A DNA stretch of 64,000 bases from Symsagittifera roscoffensis (taxonomy: Eukaryota; Xenacoelomorpha; Acoela; Convolutidae): NCBI RefSeq assembly GCF_963678635.1, contig NC_087067.1, positions 44,707,629 to 44,771,628 on the forward strand, given 5' to 3'. Below are positions 21,535-34,000 of this stretch, one piece after another. The translations under genes were made by a program, and so were the position numbers. Each line of letters opens with the position of its first letter. The first letter of the stretch is position 1. The notes below the pieces were generated by a model, which had not been told where the DNA came from, made no database searches, and worked only from the letters and a program-made list of their open reading frames with translations.

Positions 21535-22059
21535 ATCAATTAGCATCAATTTATAAGCTTTATTGTGCATTTTGAACCAATTTAAATTGTTTTAAAATCA
21601 AATTTTGCAGTTTTTATTATCAAAATACCATCATTTTTTTAATCAATTTTTGTTGATATGAACTTTTTTCGCAATTATCATATTAAATTTATGGATTAAA
21701 AGATTTAAAAACTGTTTTGGTTTTTTTCATTTTTCTTTTTTTTTCGGAAAATTTTTTTAAATAATTTTTAAGATAGTTTGAGCAATTTTTTTGAATAAAG
21801 TTCCGCACAAATTTAAGTATCCAACGCCTTGCCAAGCAAAATTTTGAGTTTTCTTCTTGGCATGTGTACATTTTTTAAAACGGAAACGAAAAAATCGTTA
21901 ATTGCTTCGCCCGTCAGAGAGCATGCTTTTTGGAAATAATCTGCAAAAAAGATTGGCTTACATGTTTGAAAATCATATTAAGACCGTAATTTTTGTCTGC
22001 TGAGACTCTTCAAAAAAATAAAGAAAAGGTTATTATAAAGGCTCTGACTGAATTTAATC

Positions 22060-22345
22060 ATTTTTGGTGTGACACGGATTGTTTTTAGTACCTATCAATT
22101 CCGCTCCTAATCGCATCAAATTATTTTCAGGATAGAATCAGGTTTTCAGGATAGATCAATTTAATTGGATTTAAATTTTTAAATCTTTTTAACTGGATTT
22201 AAATCAATTTAATTAAAAATTTTAAATCATTTTAATTGGATTTAATTTTAATAAGTTTTAATGAGACACTAATGACTTTTTGTACCTGTCAATTCCGTTC
22301 CTAATCAATTCAAATCATTTTCAGGTACTAAAAATGACCTCAAGT
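22060..22345 (+). repeat. Direct repeat pair and TTTAAAT-rich tract
   Basis: GTACCTATCAATTCCGCTCC (about 22088) and GTACCTGTCAATTCCGTTCC (about 22284) begin similar blocks of about 50 bp, spaced near 196 bp. Between them TTAATTGGATTTAAATTTTT-like units repeat. Confidence 0.55.
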
Positions 22346-22939
22346 TTTCAAAACCGATCATTTTAGTTGGATTTAAAAAAATTATTGAATTCCGACTGAT
22401 CGAACTATATTGAATTTAGATTAAAATCAGTCCTATTTCTTTCTCACTGCGGATAAAGTTAATATTTATTGGTGGGCAACGCCCAGTTGGAGAAAGTAGT
22501 TGACAATTTTGGTTTAGCTTCTCAAATTGGTCATGATCATTGATAGACTAATAATCACTTTCGACTGAAATTTTTAGTTTTCATTGGACTGACTCACTGC
22601 CTGTAATAAAAAATCCAGACTTCTACTGCATGGTGGCTTGAAAGACTTTCCGTTTTGCGGTCCTTTAATTTGCTAATCGTTATTATTTGGAAAAACTTCT
22701 AGTTTAAGTGGTTCTTGATTATCACAGGATACATTTTAAAGTTTTTTTGTGATTCTTGGTTTCGCAAAGTAAATTTGTTTGAAAAAGTTGAAAAATTAAA
22801 AAAAAAAGCAAAAAAATCGAATTTTCTCAAATCTGAAGAAATTTCGATGAAACACTTTAGGACAGTCGAATCACGACCAAAAAAACTTTTACTGTGAAAT
22901 ACCGGTCAACCAATTCACAGATTTTTAACTTTTAACTTT

Positions 22940-23880
22940 ATTCAACTTTTACTGATTTTGCGTGGAGAAAAACTAATAAAAAAAGAACAGCAGCTGGTTG
23001 CTGTGCAAGTAGCACAAAATTTTTGACGTTTTTTGGGCGCGGTGCAATCAGAACAACGATACTAAAACTTAAAACTTCAAAAAAAAAATGGCACAATCTT
23101 TTTTCCCAATTTTTTGCATAATAATTTGTAGATTTTTTGCAAATTGGTTTTGGGAAGAATGAACTAGATGCAGGTTCAAAAGCTAGTTTTGATAAGTAGG
23201 ACTAACATTTTTACGTTCGACTAAATTTTTGTTTAAATTGTAAACTTTTTATGTGAAAAAAAATGATTTTGTAATTGATTGACCCTTAAAAAAATGTTGT
23301 AATGTTATTTTAACACTCCACCTGACAAAAAAAATCATAATAATTCTGATAACAGTTCTGGGATATAATTTTTAAATTTGATTTCGAAAAAAAATAACAA
23401 AAAAGTTTTTGAGCTTCTCAAAACTTTTAAACGTCGAAAACATTTGAAAAACTATTTTATGCAAATTATTTTTGATTTAGATGAAATTTATGTATTATAA
23501 TAAAATAAGTTCAAATTAGACTAGCAAAAAATAGCAAACAAGGCTAGCTTGTACCGAAATTTGGCATATCCTGTGCAGTTATTTTCAAGAAAATTTTTTA
23601 AAAAATATCCGAAGAATTTCAATTGCTTTTTTTCTGAATTTTTCTCAGCATTTTTTTTTACTCATCTTTGAATTACAAGGAAGCACTACTCGCAGTTTCA
23701 AATTTTAGCTTTGTTTCAGAAAAATACGCTTGTGAATTCTTAAAAATGAGCTTTTTGTCTTATTATAACACCTCACTCGCTCAAAATCAGACAAAATGAA
23801 CATGTTGAAAACCAGTTTTTCTCTACACCAAGAAAATATAAAGAAAAAATTTAAATCTCGTTCCACTAAAGACTAGAAGG
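22940..23880 (-). mobile_element. Repeat family F2 fragments
   Basis: At 22990-23016 the minus strand shows the F2 right-end hairpin (TGTGCTACTTGCACAGC followed by AACCAGCTG). Left-end-like sequence (minus of GATTTTGCGTGGAGAAAAAC) lies at 22957. Weaker similarity to the F2 copy at 46676 appears near 23770-23830. The copy boundaries cannot be fixed. Confidence 0.4.
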
Positions 23881-24572
23881 GATCTAATATTGCTTGTTCT
23901 ATTGTGATGATAATTTGTTGTCCTTGATTTCGATGGAACATTGTTTTTTAAAACTCATAAAAACTAAAACAGAATTAGCACTGGTTTTTCATTGATTGAT
24001 AAATGAAAAAAATACCAAAGATTTGGTGCCACACTCTCTTTAGTTCACGTGTGGTGGAAATTTGTATAATTAACGAAAAAATGATCGTTCAACTCGTTTT
24101 TATTAATGATAATTTCAAAAGCCAAAATATACAAATATGGAAAAAGGTCGTTGACGTTTGCTGGCACCATTTGTCAGTTTTTTTAAACAAGTATTTTTTC
24201 ATGCATTTTTATGCCAGTAGATCAATATGCAACTAAACATCAAGCCTGTCGGAAAACCGCAAATAAAACAATCACACGCTTTCTTTGATGCAGAAACAAT
24301 AATTTGAAATCTAAATTAACAAATTTTGTGATTAGTAAATGAGAAAATTAAGATTCTATTTGCAGCAGCCAACAACTAAATCAATAAATAAAAACTTAAA
24401 TTTATATTTTCGAAACTATCTTTGTTAAGAGTATTTAGAAAAAATATTCATACCACAAATGCAAGCTTATAGAGAAGTTTTATTCTGGATTTTCAAAGTT
24501 TCTCGTTTTATCATAAACTTTTTTTTTTCATTTTCGCAGGCCGATGAACGAGTTGATGAACGTTGTTTTTTA

Positions 24573-25007
24573 TTATTCGAGGTGACTTGCAACGTTTGCC
24601 GATGCAAACTCTTTCCCATACCCCTCTTGAGTATCGTTCTCGTTCTCGTGAGGGGGGACGGCCGAGTTCGACGGGGGGATGGGGGATAAATTGTAATCAT
24701 GACCCGGGGTTGGTTGAGTCATAATCTGGGTGACGGGTTCTTTCTCCTTCCTGATTTTAAATCTGTTCACAAACGGTGGCTGTGGAGTCGTGTAGCTATG
24801 TCGAGACAGTGGGTACGAAACACGACTTGAGTTCTCGGCCGGTAACACATTCGCCGAGTTGAAACTGTTCGGCCCTTGTGGGTATGATGACGCCATTCCG
24901 ATTCGGGATGATCTCGGATTTTGGTAGATGGATTGTTGCGTTTGGTCTGCCGAGAGGTCCAACTCGATGGGTTGGTCTTTTGGGGCTAGCTCAAAAAAGT
25001 CGGAACT
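24573..25007 (-). CDS. GPCR gene, last exon: C-terminal tail
   Basis: The acceptor on the minus strand is a long T tract then TTTCAG, entered in phase 0, which matches the GTAAGG donor at 30672. It encodes 144 residues to TAA with no membrane segment: acidic start (SSDFFELAPKDQPIELD), then Ser/Pro/Asn-rich sequence with a basic patch (NRFKIRKEKE). It is probably the cytoplasmic regulatory tail with many Ser/Thr for phosphorylation. The exon is much more GC-rich than its flanks. Confidence 0.82.
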   Translation of the reverse strand, partial: SSDFFELAPKDQPIELDLSADQTQQSIYQNPRSSRIGMASSYPQGPNSFNSANVLPAENSSRVSYPLSRHSYTTPQPPFVNRFKIRKEKEPVTQIMTQPTPGHDYNLSPIPPSNSAVPPHENENDTQEGYGKEFASANVASHLE

Positions 25008-28000
25008 CTGAAACAAAAAAAAAAGGTTCCATCTGATTTCGCGAGAGATACAGGTGGAATTTCAAACAAACTTTGAAAACTTCGCGCCTTTTTTTTCATT
25101 GTCTTCGCAAAACCTAAAAAGTCGTCACTTGAACAGAAGTGTCTCGTCACGAACTAGTTTTTGAGAAAGTGGACGAAAAATTTCAAGTTTAAATTATTTT
25201 TTGGAAATTTTGACTCTTGAAAGCGTTTCCCTCTTAATCAAGTATACGTTGAGGTCAAGGGGGTTTCAGGTAAATTTTAAGATTGGTGGGTCAAACCAAT
25301 TCTCGTGAAATATAACGAAAGATGCGAAGGGCTTGACCGTTCCACCCTAAATACAGCCCTGGATCCATCAGAAGATACTTGTCCATTTCAAATCTCGAAT
25401 AAGTTTTTTCTTTGACAGTGTGGTTAACGAACGAACCAACATTGACGCTAATTGAAGGTTTTTGCTGAAATAACTTTCCCAAGGTTATTGCTCCCCAACC
25501 CCCCCCCCCCCACCCCCCGCAATTCAAATAAAAATAAGGGCCGAGGATGGAAAAGTTCTGTATATGTAGAGGTCATTTTTTTCACCAAATGCTCTTTCTT
25601 GGCTACAAATTTTAGAGAAGTGCAAATATTAAACTTGAGAACTATAATGCATAATATTTTTATTTTATTTTGAGTCAGTTGTACCATGCTCTTAACATAC
25701 TTTAGCTCGTGAAAATTATTTGAGTAGCAAATTATTTTGAATCACAATCTCAAATAAATTTTGCCACGCATATTCTCTGGAGAATGGTGTTTTACAACCA
25801 ATAAGTTCTGAGAACAATTTGTTGGTGGCGTGTTACGGAGCCGAATACCTCGATAGCTGAAAAAAAAACGATTGTTTTCCGGATAAGCGAAATTTTTTTG
25901 TTTCCAGGTAGCCAAAAATTTCGACTCGCTCAACGCCAAAAACATGTGGCTGAAAATTTTGAATTAATTTATCATATATATTGAAAAACAATTTTTCCCA
26001 TTATAGCCCACACCCCAAGTAATTTAATTGCAGACCCTCAGAATAAAAAAATTATATGATGGAGAAAAATATTGCTTTAGATAAGTCGTAAATTCTATCG
26101 ATTTTATTTGGGATCGACTAGCCTAATTTATTCCAAAACGGTGTAAAGATGTTTTTTTATCAACACTTTCTGTGACAAAGGCAAAAATTTGAAACAAAAA
26201 TTAGCAGCCGATGTTTTGGCTCTTGCTCCCCGCGTCTATCTCAAGACGTTTACTTTATACTGATATCATTTGGTTATTGACTGGATAGCCAAAAATTTTT
26301 TGTTCCTGGATAGCCAAAGAAAAATAAAAACTTAGTATTGGATAGTCCAAAATAAGTATCCCTGACTAGCTAAAAAACAATTGTTCCCGGATAGCCGACA
26401 AAATACTGGGTATCAAAGTAGTCCCAGTTTTGTTGTCATATAATTCTATGAAATCGTTTCTATTACGCATAGAAAATGTTTTAAATTAAATTTATCGGAT
26501 TTTTTGTTAGCTTAGTTTCAAAACCAAATAAGATAGTTTAATCGTTTGAATACAAGTGGTCCAAATTTTGTGTTGCATTTGCTTTTTAGTCAAGTTATTT
26601 TGCAAGTTTGCAAGTTTTCGAGAATGCTGCTAAGTCGGTACGCGCCAGTTTGTTTGAATTGTAACAGGCTACTCGAGAATGGTGGCGTCCCTCATGCTTG
26701 AAGGACCGAATGCTTGAAATTAATTTTAGCTTGCTTTCAGCCAATCAAAATTGAGCATTCAAAATCTCAAAATCAATCACAAAAATCTCAAAGTAAGAAA
26801 GTAAATCCAGGCCATTAGTGTTATTATTCACCGATTAGATAATAAGTAGATAAGTTTTCAAGACTGAAAAATTCTTATTATTTTGAACTCATTAATCTTG
26901 ATTATCTGAATAGTAATGCGGTTGTAACCCGCAATTTGTAATATTTTGGATCATTTTCCACTGATGTAATACATTTTCTGTTAATATTGACTTCGATTTT
27001 GTGAGAAAGGCATTCAGCCAATAGAAACGCTTAGCGATTTTGATTGGTTGAAACTTTTCAAGCATTCGGTCCTTCGAGCATGAGAACCATCCCCCTCGAG
27101 AATGCTGCTAAGTCGGTACAGGCCAGTTTGTTTGACTTGTAGCAGGCTACTCGAGAATGCTGCTAAGTCGGTACGCGCCAGTTTGTTTGACTTGTTGCTA
27201 CATGACCTTATTTGAGTTTGGGTGCTTCAATTATGCTTATAAATCATTTAGTTACAAATCGAAATGTAAATAAAATTAAATTGAAAGGACTTTGATTTAA
27301 TCTTCTTCATTAGAAAAAATTGCGAGCATTTTTCAAATAAAACAAATTAAATTGCTTTGTATAATTCAAGTCAAAATAATTATCTGTGACCTTGGGCAGT
27401 TTAATTGGTCAAAAAATATGGCATTTTAGATTAATTAGTATTTCGGAAACCGTTTGTACGTGTAGAAATCAGTAAAAAAAAGAGTTCGACGCTTAAGGTT
27501 AGTCAGCTTCGATCAGATTAGTTGAATGAATAGATACTGCCGACAATTTTATCCTGTCTCATGAATAAACTGTGATTTAAATTGAACTAACCATAAACGA
27601 CGAAAACTATGGATAAAGAAAACCAGGAGTCATTTTGGTAAAAATGCTGGTGGTAGGCAAAAGAAAGGATAATGTCTGATTAAACATTTTCAAATGGACT
27701 TTTTGTTCCGATTTTCGATACGAAAGTAACGGAATATTTGTGCTCGGGTGGGTTTTTTTTTTCAAACAAATTTCGACTTTTTAACTAGCCATTTTTGACG
27801 GAATTATTTTATATCATTCGAAAGGTATTGTTGTCTTGAGCTGAAATTTGAAAAGATATTTTACCTGTGATCATTTTTCGTAAAGTTACGGGGGTTTAAA
27901 GACTGCCATTTTGGCCAATTTGGGACAATTAACGAGCGATATATTTCGAGCTATTAACGCGTAAGCGGAGAGTTAATCCTCTAAGAAATCGTTCCAAATT

Positions 28001-31000
28001 GGTTGAAAGAAGCTTATTTCCCATAATTGATTTGTTACAAGGAGCGAATTCTATCATTTTGTACTTAATATGGCGTGTGGGGGGATGATTTTCCTTAAAA
28101 ATTTCAAATTTTAGAAAAAAAAATTTTCATTTCGTTATTTCATTTAATTTTTTAAATTTTATTACTGCTCCATAAACCTTAAAAGGCAGTCGGAACATTC
28201 AGGGCTTTGCCCTTATACAAGCAGTCTTGTTTGTACTTGTAAATCAACAAAATTAAATGCCAGTTTAACGGTACTTATTTTGAAAACTTGTGTTCTTACA
28301 ATATTGTAAATCTCTCGTGTATTTCGGATTGATTTTTATTTTAAAAATCCTCCTGTCTTGAGCCGCTTTACACTTATCGCGGAATGCGATGAAACTACAA
28401 AAACTAAACAAAAGTAAATGTGATTTTGTTCAACACCTTTTCATCAAAGACAAAAATGTGTAGACTAAAAACCGATGAATCTCTTGAACACTCGTGAGGC
28501 GAGCTGCTGTTTTCTTAAAAATTTCCGAAAAAAATCTCCGACAGATAGTTTAATTGACCTAACTTATTTTGAGTTCTCCTTAAAAACTTCAAAAACAAAG
28601 CATACCATCAAATTTAGCGCAGATGCGAAAGTATGAAACCTTGTTCAGGTTTGCTGGCCAAAATAGAGCAAAAGAGAAGCTTTTGAGTGACACAGGGCGT
28701 AATATTTCGGAAAAGCGAAGCACCTATTGGTGACACAGCAAAGAAAAATTGGTTATAAACAGGGCGGTGTTTCTATAGAGTTGAACAATTTTTTAATATA
28801 CGAACACGACTGAGTATCTAAAAAAACTAATAGAAGTCTAATTGAAAGAAATTAGACTTCGCTGTCAAAATAGGTAGTAAGAACTTGGAACAACCCGATA
28901 AATTGAAAAGAGCAGTTGACCAGACCAACGCAAACGCTTATTTTTAAAGACAAAAAGGATGTGTCAAGGTCGCTCTAAAATTCACGCATGCAAAACATGA
29001 TCAGAACATATGTATTCATCTTCAATCTAACTATTTATATACAATATTTAAATGACGTTTCATTTGACACATTATTAAGAAGTCCTCCTGTTGACATGTT
29101 TAGTAAAATGAAAACGTTTTGCAAAGTTCAATATGCTTTTATTGAATTCAACGTTTTAAAGTGTCAAGGTCATCTATTAGTTCAACTATCTGTTGGAGCT
29201 TGAACTCAATAACTGCACAGATTTTGCCTTATTTTGCATTTATACAAATTCTCAAAGTTTTTGGTTCAATCTTTATTTGACAAAACTGAAAGTTTCAACC
29301 TTATAATCGTGTGCTAGCAGGGTACACTCATGGGTAGCATGTTTGACCTAATTTTAATACTGTTATAATTCTTTGGTTTCCAAGATGTGGAAACTTTTCA
29401 TTAGTTTTAAATTATTTTTTTTTCAAAATTTTTGATTTGAAAACATTTGCAGAAATTGAAAATCTCTACCCCGTGATACGGTGCTCTCAGAGTACACTAC
29501 GGAATTGCAATTCTGCTCTCCTAATGTGACTGCAGAAATCAGCATGACTTTTGAGATAGGCTGTTTTATTCCATAAAACTCAATTTTGAAAAAAAAACAG
29601 AACTTGAAAATCTCAGCCCTGTGGTGGGACCGCTCAGTGTACACTCAAAGTTTGCAAAACTGGACTCCATTTTATTACTGATCTTTCTTTTTAGTTTTAG
29701 AGATATGGCTTTTTAATGATTTTTTATTTTTTTTTCAAGAACTTTTATTTGAAAAACTAGCAAAAGTTGATATTTTTCATGGTCCTATGATAGTTTGCTC
29801 TCAGGGTACGTTTTGGTGCTTTGATTCTGCCTTTTACATTTAATAGTTCAAGTTCTTTGGGTTTTTGAGATATGACAGTTTTTTTTTATTTTCAGTATTT
29901 TTCAAAATCTTAGATTTGAGCGAGTTTAACAGAACTTGAAATTCACTATTCTATGGTAAATTCGTTTCAGAAAAATCTCAAGGGTTGCAAATCTGGCCCC
30001 CCATTGATTACTGCTCAAACTGTTTTGTTTTCCGAGATATGACGTTTCTTATTTTTTTTTTTTAATTCAAAAAAAAAATTGTTAGGTGTAAGCAAAATTT
30101 AACAAAGTTTGAAATTGTCAACCACATATTGTAAGGCTGCAAGGGTGCTCTAAGCGGGTGCCAATTTGACTTTTTTAAAAACTTTTGATTTTCAGTTTCA
30201 GAAATTTGACAATTTTATTTATTTAAAAGTTTTTTTTCAGTAAGTGAATGTCTTTTTCAAAAAATGGAAAAACGCCGCTTTAAACTGACGACTTTTCTAA
30301 AGTCCTTAAAAATCTGATGAAACATAGCAGTTATAGAAATATGACCAATGTGGTGAAAAATAACACAAAAAAATAACTTTAAAGTTGGCTAAAAATCTGA
30401 AATAGGAAACCCTGATGAAAGGTCCCAGTTTAAATCAACGGTTTCGTTACATATCGTTGTTTTTATATATTTTTAGGGAACTCTTTCGCGTTCAACAACT
30501 GATCTGAAGCACCACATATGCAAGTCATGAGCTAGTTTTTTTAAAGTTATTTTTGTCTGTTCCATCTTTTTACAACTCATTTTATCACATAAGACATGAA
30601 TATTTTTTATAGTCTTATATTTTTCATAGCCTTTCAAATGGTAAAAATAGAAATAATTCTTCATAGCCTTACCGACATTGTTGTTGCAGATCTTGAATTA
30701 GTTGTCACTTTCAAATTACCCGGATCCTTGCCAGGGTACGCCTTCAGAACAGGTCGCGACACAAACTTGTAGGGCACCAAATCGCCTCCCCCTCCTTCTT
30801 TCCCCACAAAATACTCCCCGCTAGGAAGCATGCCCCCCTGTTTTTCTTGTCTTGATTTGTTTTGCTGTCGACTGTATAGCTTTGCCGATGATTTGTTTGA
30901 GTTGAGCTTATTCGCGTAGGCGAATTTCGAAACATTGACAGGCGTTTCGATATTCCTGTTGAAAATAAAAACATGTGAGTTTCCGCCACCGAGTCGAGGT

Positions 31001-34000
31001 CTCGTAGACTCCGAGAGGTCAATTGTACTCGTGTTTTCAGACTTGATCTCGTGGTTTCTAACTGACCGGGGTGGCTTCTGCTTTCTGGGAAGGTAGTCTA
31101 ATTTGGCANNNNNNNNNNNNNNNNNNNNNNNNNNNNNNNNNNNNNNNNNNNNNNNNNNNNNNNNNNNNNNNNNNNNNNNNNNNNNNNNNNNNNNNNNNNN
31201 NNNNNNNNNNNNNNNNNNNNNNNNNNNNNNNNNNNNNNNNNNNNNNNNNNNNNNNNNNNNNNNNNNNNNNNNNNNNNNNNNNNNNNNNNNNNNNNNNNNN
31301 NNNNNNNNGCTTTCGAACTAAAAACGGTTGTTACGTGTTCCACCAAAAAGATTGATACTTGGTCCGATGGTTGTTGGTAGTTGTTGGAATATCAAATGCA
31401 GCAGCAGAAGCACTCAGCTGAAGTTGCTCATGGTCCACGTATATTTGGTACACTTTGTAGTACAACAGGGACATAATGGCCACTGGGACCACGACTATGG
31501 CCGTGAACTCAAAAACTGATATCAGGATCAAGAACTGGAAACAGACGTTGAAATTTTCCAATCCCTGCGCTTATTTTGTTATAATTTGAGTCAAATTATA
31601 GTTAACTGAACAGACGTTAATGCTTTCAATTGAAACATTGAACTTTTTTGAACTTTATAGAACAAATTGAGGATAAAAATTGTTTACTCTTTGTTGTTGC
31701 GACCATTGGGGGTGTTTTAGTTTTTTATTTTGTGTTTTTCATGCAAAATCAGGAACCACAAATAATCATCATAAAAAAGAAATTTTTTTTATAATGAAGC
31801 CCGTTCAATCCTTTCCCGTTGAACACGTTTTATATTTCAGCCCGTTCAGAAACACCAGTTTAAAATTTTTGAGTTTTGGTCCAATTTCGAGCAAAAAAAG
31901 CATGAGAGCAGATTTGTAATAAAAGGATGAGCCATTAAATATTAGTTTAGCTCCAGTTCTTTTATTTTTCGTTTTTAGCGCCATTTTGGAAGAAAAAGTC
32001 TCAAAATATCAAAATAGTTTCTGCAAAAAAAATTGAATTTTTTCTTCAATTTTTCATTATCTTTTTTTTGACAAAAACTGTTTGTTACAGTGACTCTCGA
32101 ATAGCCCTAAAATTCAGGATTTCTTCAGATCTTTTTATCACACCATGTACAAAAAACAACGATAAATTGAAAAACAATTATGAAAAAAAGTTCTAATGAT
32201 ATGTTCGGAACATTCTGTGCTACTTACACAGCAAATGACAATCTTTGTTTAGCTTATCGTTTTGATTTTGGATAGTGAGTGAAGTTTCAAATACGGTAAT
32301 GGACAATATCCATTGCTTAAGAAGAATTCAGTCGTTTGTTAATGAACGAGAAGTTACCATCAGATGGAGACAAGCCAAAAAATACAAACAAGCAAGGTTT
32401 TTTGACATCGAATTGCAATGGCTTTTTAGCATTTATGGATGAGAGAGGTAACGATCAGGTCAAATTGATCATTACTATCATTACTAAGCGACTGGTCAAA
32501 AACCCTGTGAAGTGGTCTCAACAGAAAAGCAGAAAGCGTAAAAGAAGTCAAACAAAGATACTAAAAATCAGAATTTTGAGGCCTGTATTACTCCTGATGG
32601 AAAGAAACAAATCAAGGGTAGATGAACACTAATTGCATTGTACTCGATAAACTAAGAAATTGCTTAGAAAAATTAAATAAATTTTTCATTTTGTTGTTTT
32701 TCTATCAGGAAAAAGTAAAACAAATCAGGGTAGTCTGCTATTACTCGACTGGCTTTAAATTACGCAGCCTTAAGCACTTAAGATAAAAATAGACTAATTT
32801 TGTAGATTTCCTGGCTTGCCATTATTGTAGCTAAAACATCGTACTTTTGGGTTTCTTTTCAATGCAAATTTTTTTTTGTGAAATTATTAAACAAACCACG
32901 GAGTTTTTAAATACTTTTTAATAGAACAGACGGTCATTAGGGATGTTTTGTTATTGGTACCTTGCTCAAAACATATTTACATTTTTTTTCGATTTAAATA
33001 AAATTTGAAAACTTAACCTTCTCATAAAAATCTTTCTTCAAAACATAAGACTTCTTTAAAAAATTTTCTCAGGATTGACGTTTCTTTAAAACCTTTAAAA
33101 ACTCGCCACTGGCTAAATGCTTGATGCTTAATTAGGACATGTTTGTTCAAAAACACCAAACTTAAGATTAGGGGATATATCAAATTGTACTAGAAAACAA
33201 AAAGCTGGAGGGGTTGGAACTAGTTTAAAAGAGAATATTAATCATGCAAGTATAAAAAGTTCCTCAAGCAACGAAAATCAAACCGAAGTCAAATCAGCTG
33301 CACATATATTGTTCCGCGAGCTCCGATTGATGCATTTGTTGTATTTTTAGATGATCACTTAGACCAGCTGATTTTGAACATGATACAGAGCATATACATT
33401 GCGCAGATCTCAATATTGATCATAAAAAACTTTTCATAAACTGATGTTAATTAAGAAGTTCAGAAGTTTTGATCTAGAGTTTGCGCAAACCAAGCAAAAC
33501 ATCAGAGCAAAATTAACCGCAAACCCATAAACGATTTTTTTTGGTAATAAAAATGTTCGCAATCAATTCAAATTGATGTTCCTGAAACAAAGAGAACTGA
33601 TACCTGTTGTATAGCAATAATTATTTGAGCACTAAAAAAATCAATTGATCAAAATGACGAACTACAGAAGCTTCGAAAAACTGTAAATTGATATGAATTG
33701 TGAAAAACTCATTTTTTCTTTGCAACACAAATTTAAACAAGACTGTTCGTATCAGGGCGAAGCCCTGAATGTTTCGACTGCCTTTTAAGGTCTATGGAGC
33801 AGTAATAACATAAAAAATTTGAGATTATATTAAGTACAAACTCATATTAAGTACAAAGTGATAGATTGTGCTCCCATTAACTAATCAATTATGGCATATA
33901 AGCTTCCTTGAACCAATTTGTAACGATATATAAGACGGATTAAATCTCGCTTACGCGTTAATAGCGCGAAATATATATTTAAGGAATATATATTTACTTT

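Larger units (their letters stand above)
17701..24460. other. AT-rich intergenic DNA with repeat fragments
   Basis: No exon, RNA gene or intact element coding region was recognised apart from the repeats listed separately. Open frames such as 18159-18440 lack any domain signature. Much of the sequence is A/T homopolymer-rich. Confidence 0.5.
25008..30672 (-). other. GPCR intron, 5.7 kb, repeat-filled
   Basis: It is bounded by donor GTAAGG (minus, 30672-30667) and acceptor CAG (25008-25010), phase 0. It contains the repeats at 25880-26400, 26617-27204, 27713-28231 and 29250-30170. No other coding exon was recognised. Confidence 0.65.

Noticed and set aside
24003..24236. 77-codon frame upstream of the GPCR 3' end
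   Set aside because: No domain and typical AT-rich chance frame.
31071..31355. Open frames running through the first N gap
   Set aside because: The translation is mostly unknown residues; only the minus-strand flank with domain and splice support was kept.
32336..32632. 98-codon Lys/Arg-rich frame
   Set aside because: It lies in a GPCR intron, has no family resemblance and ends in AT-rich sequence; chance open frame is more likely.
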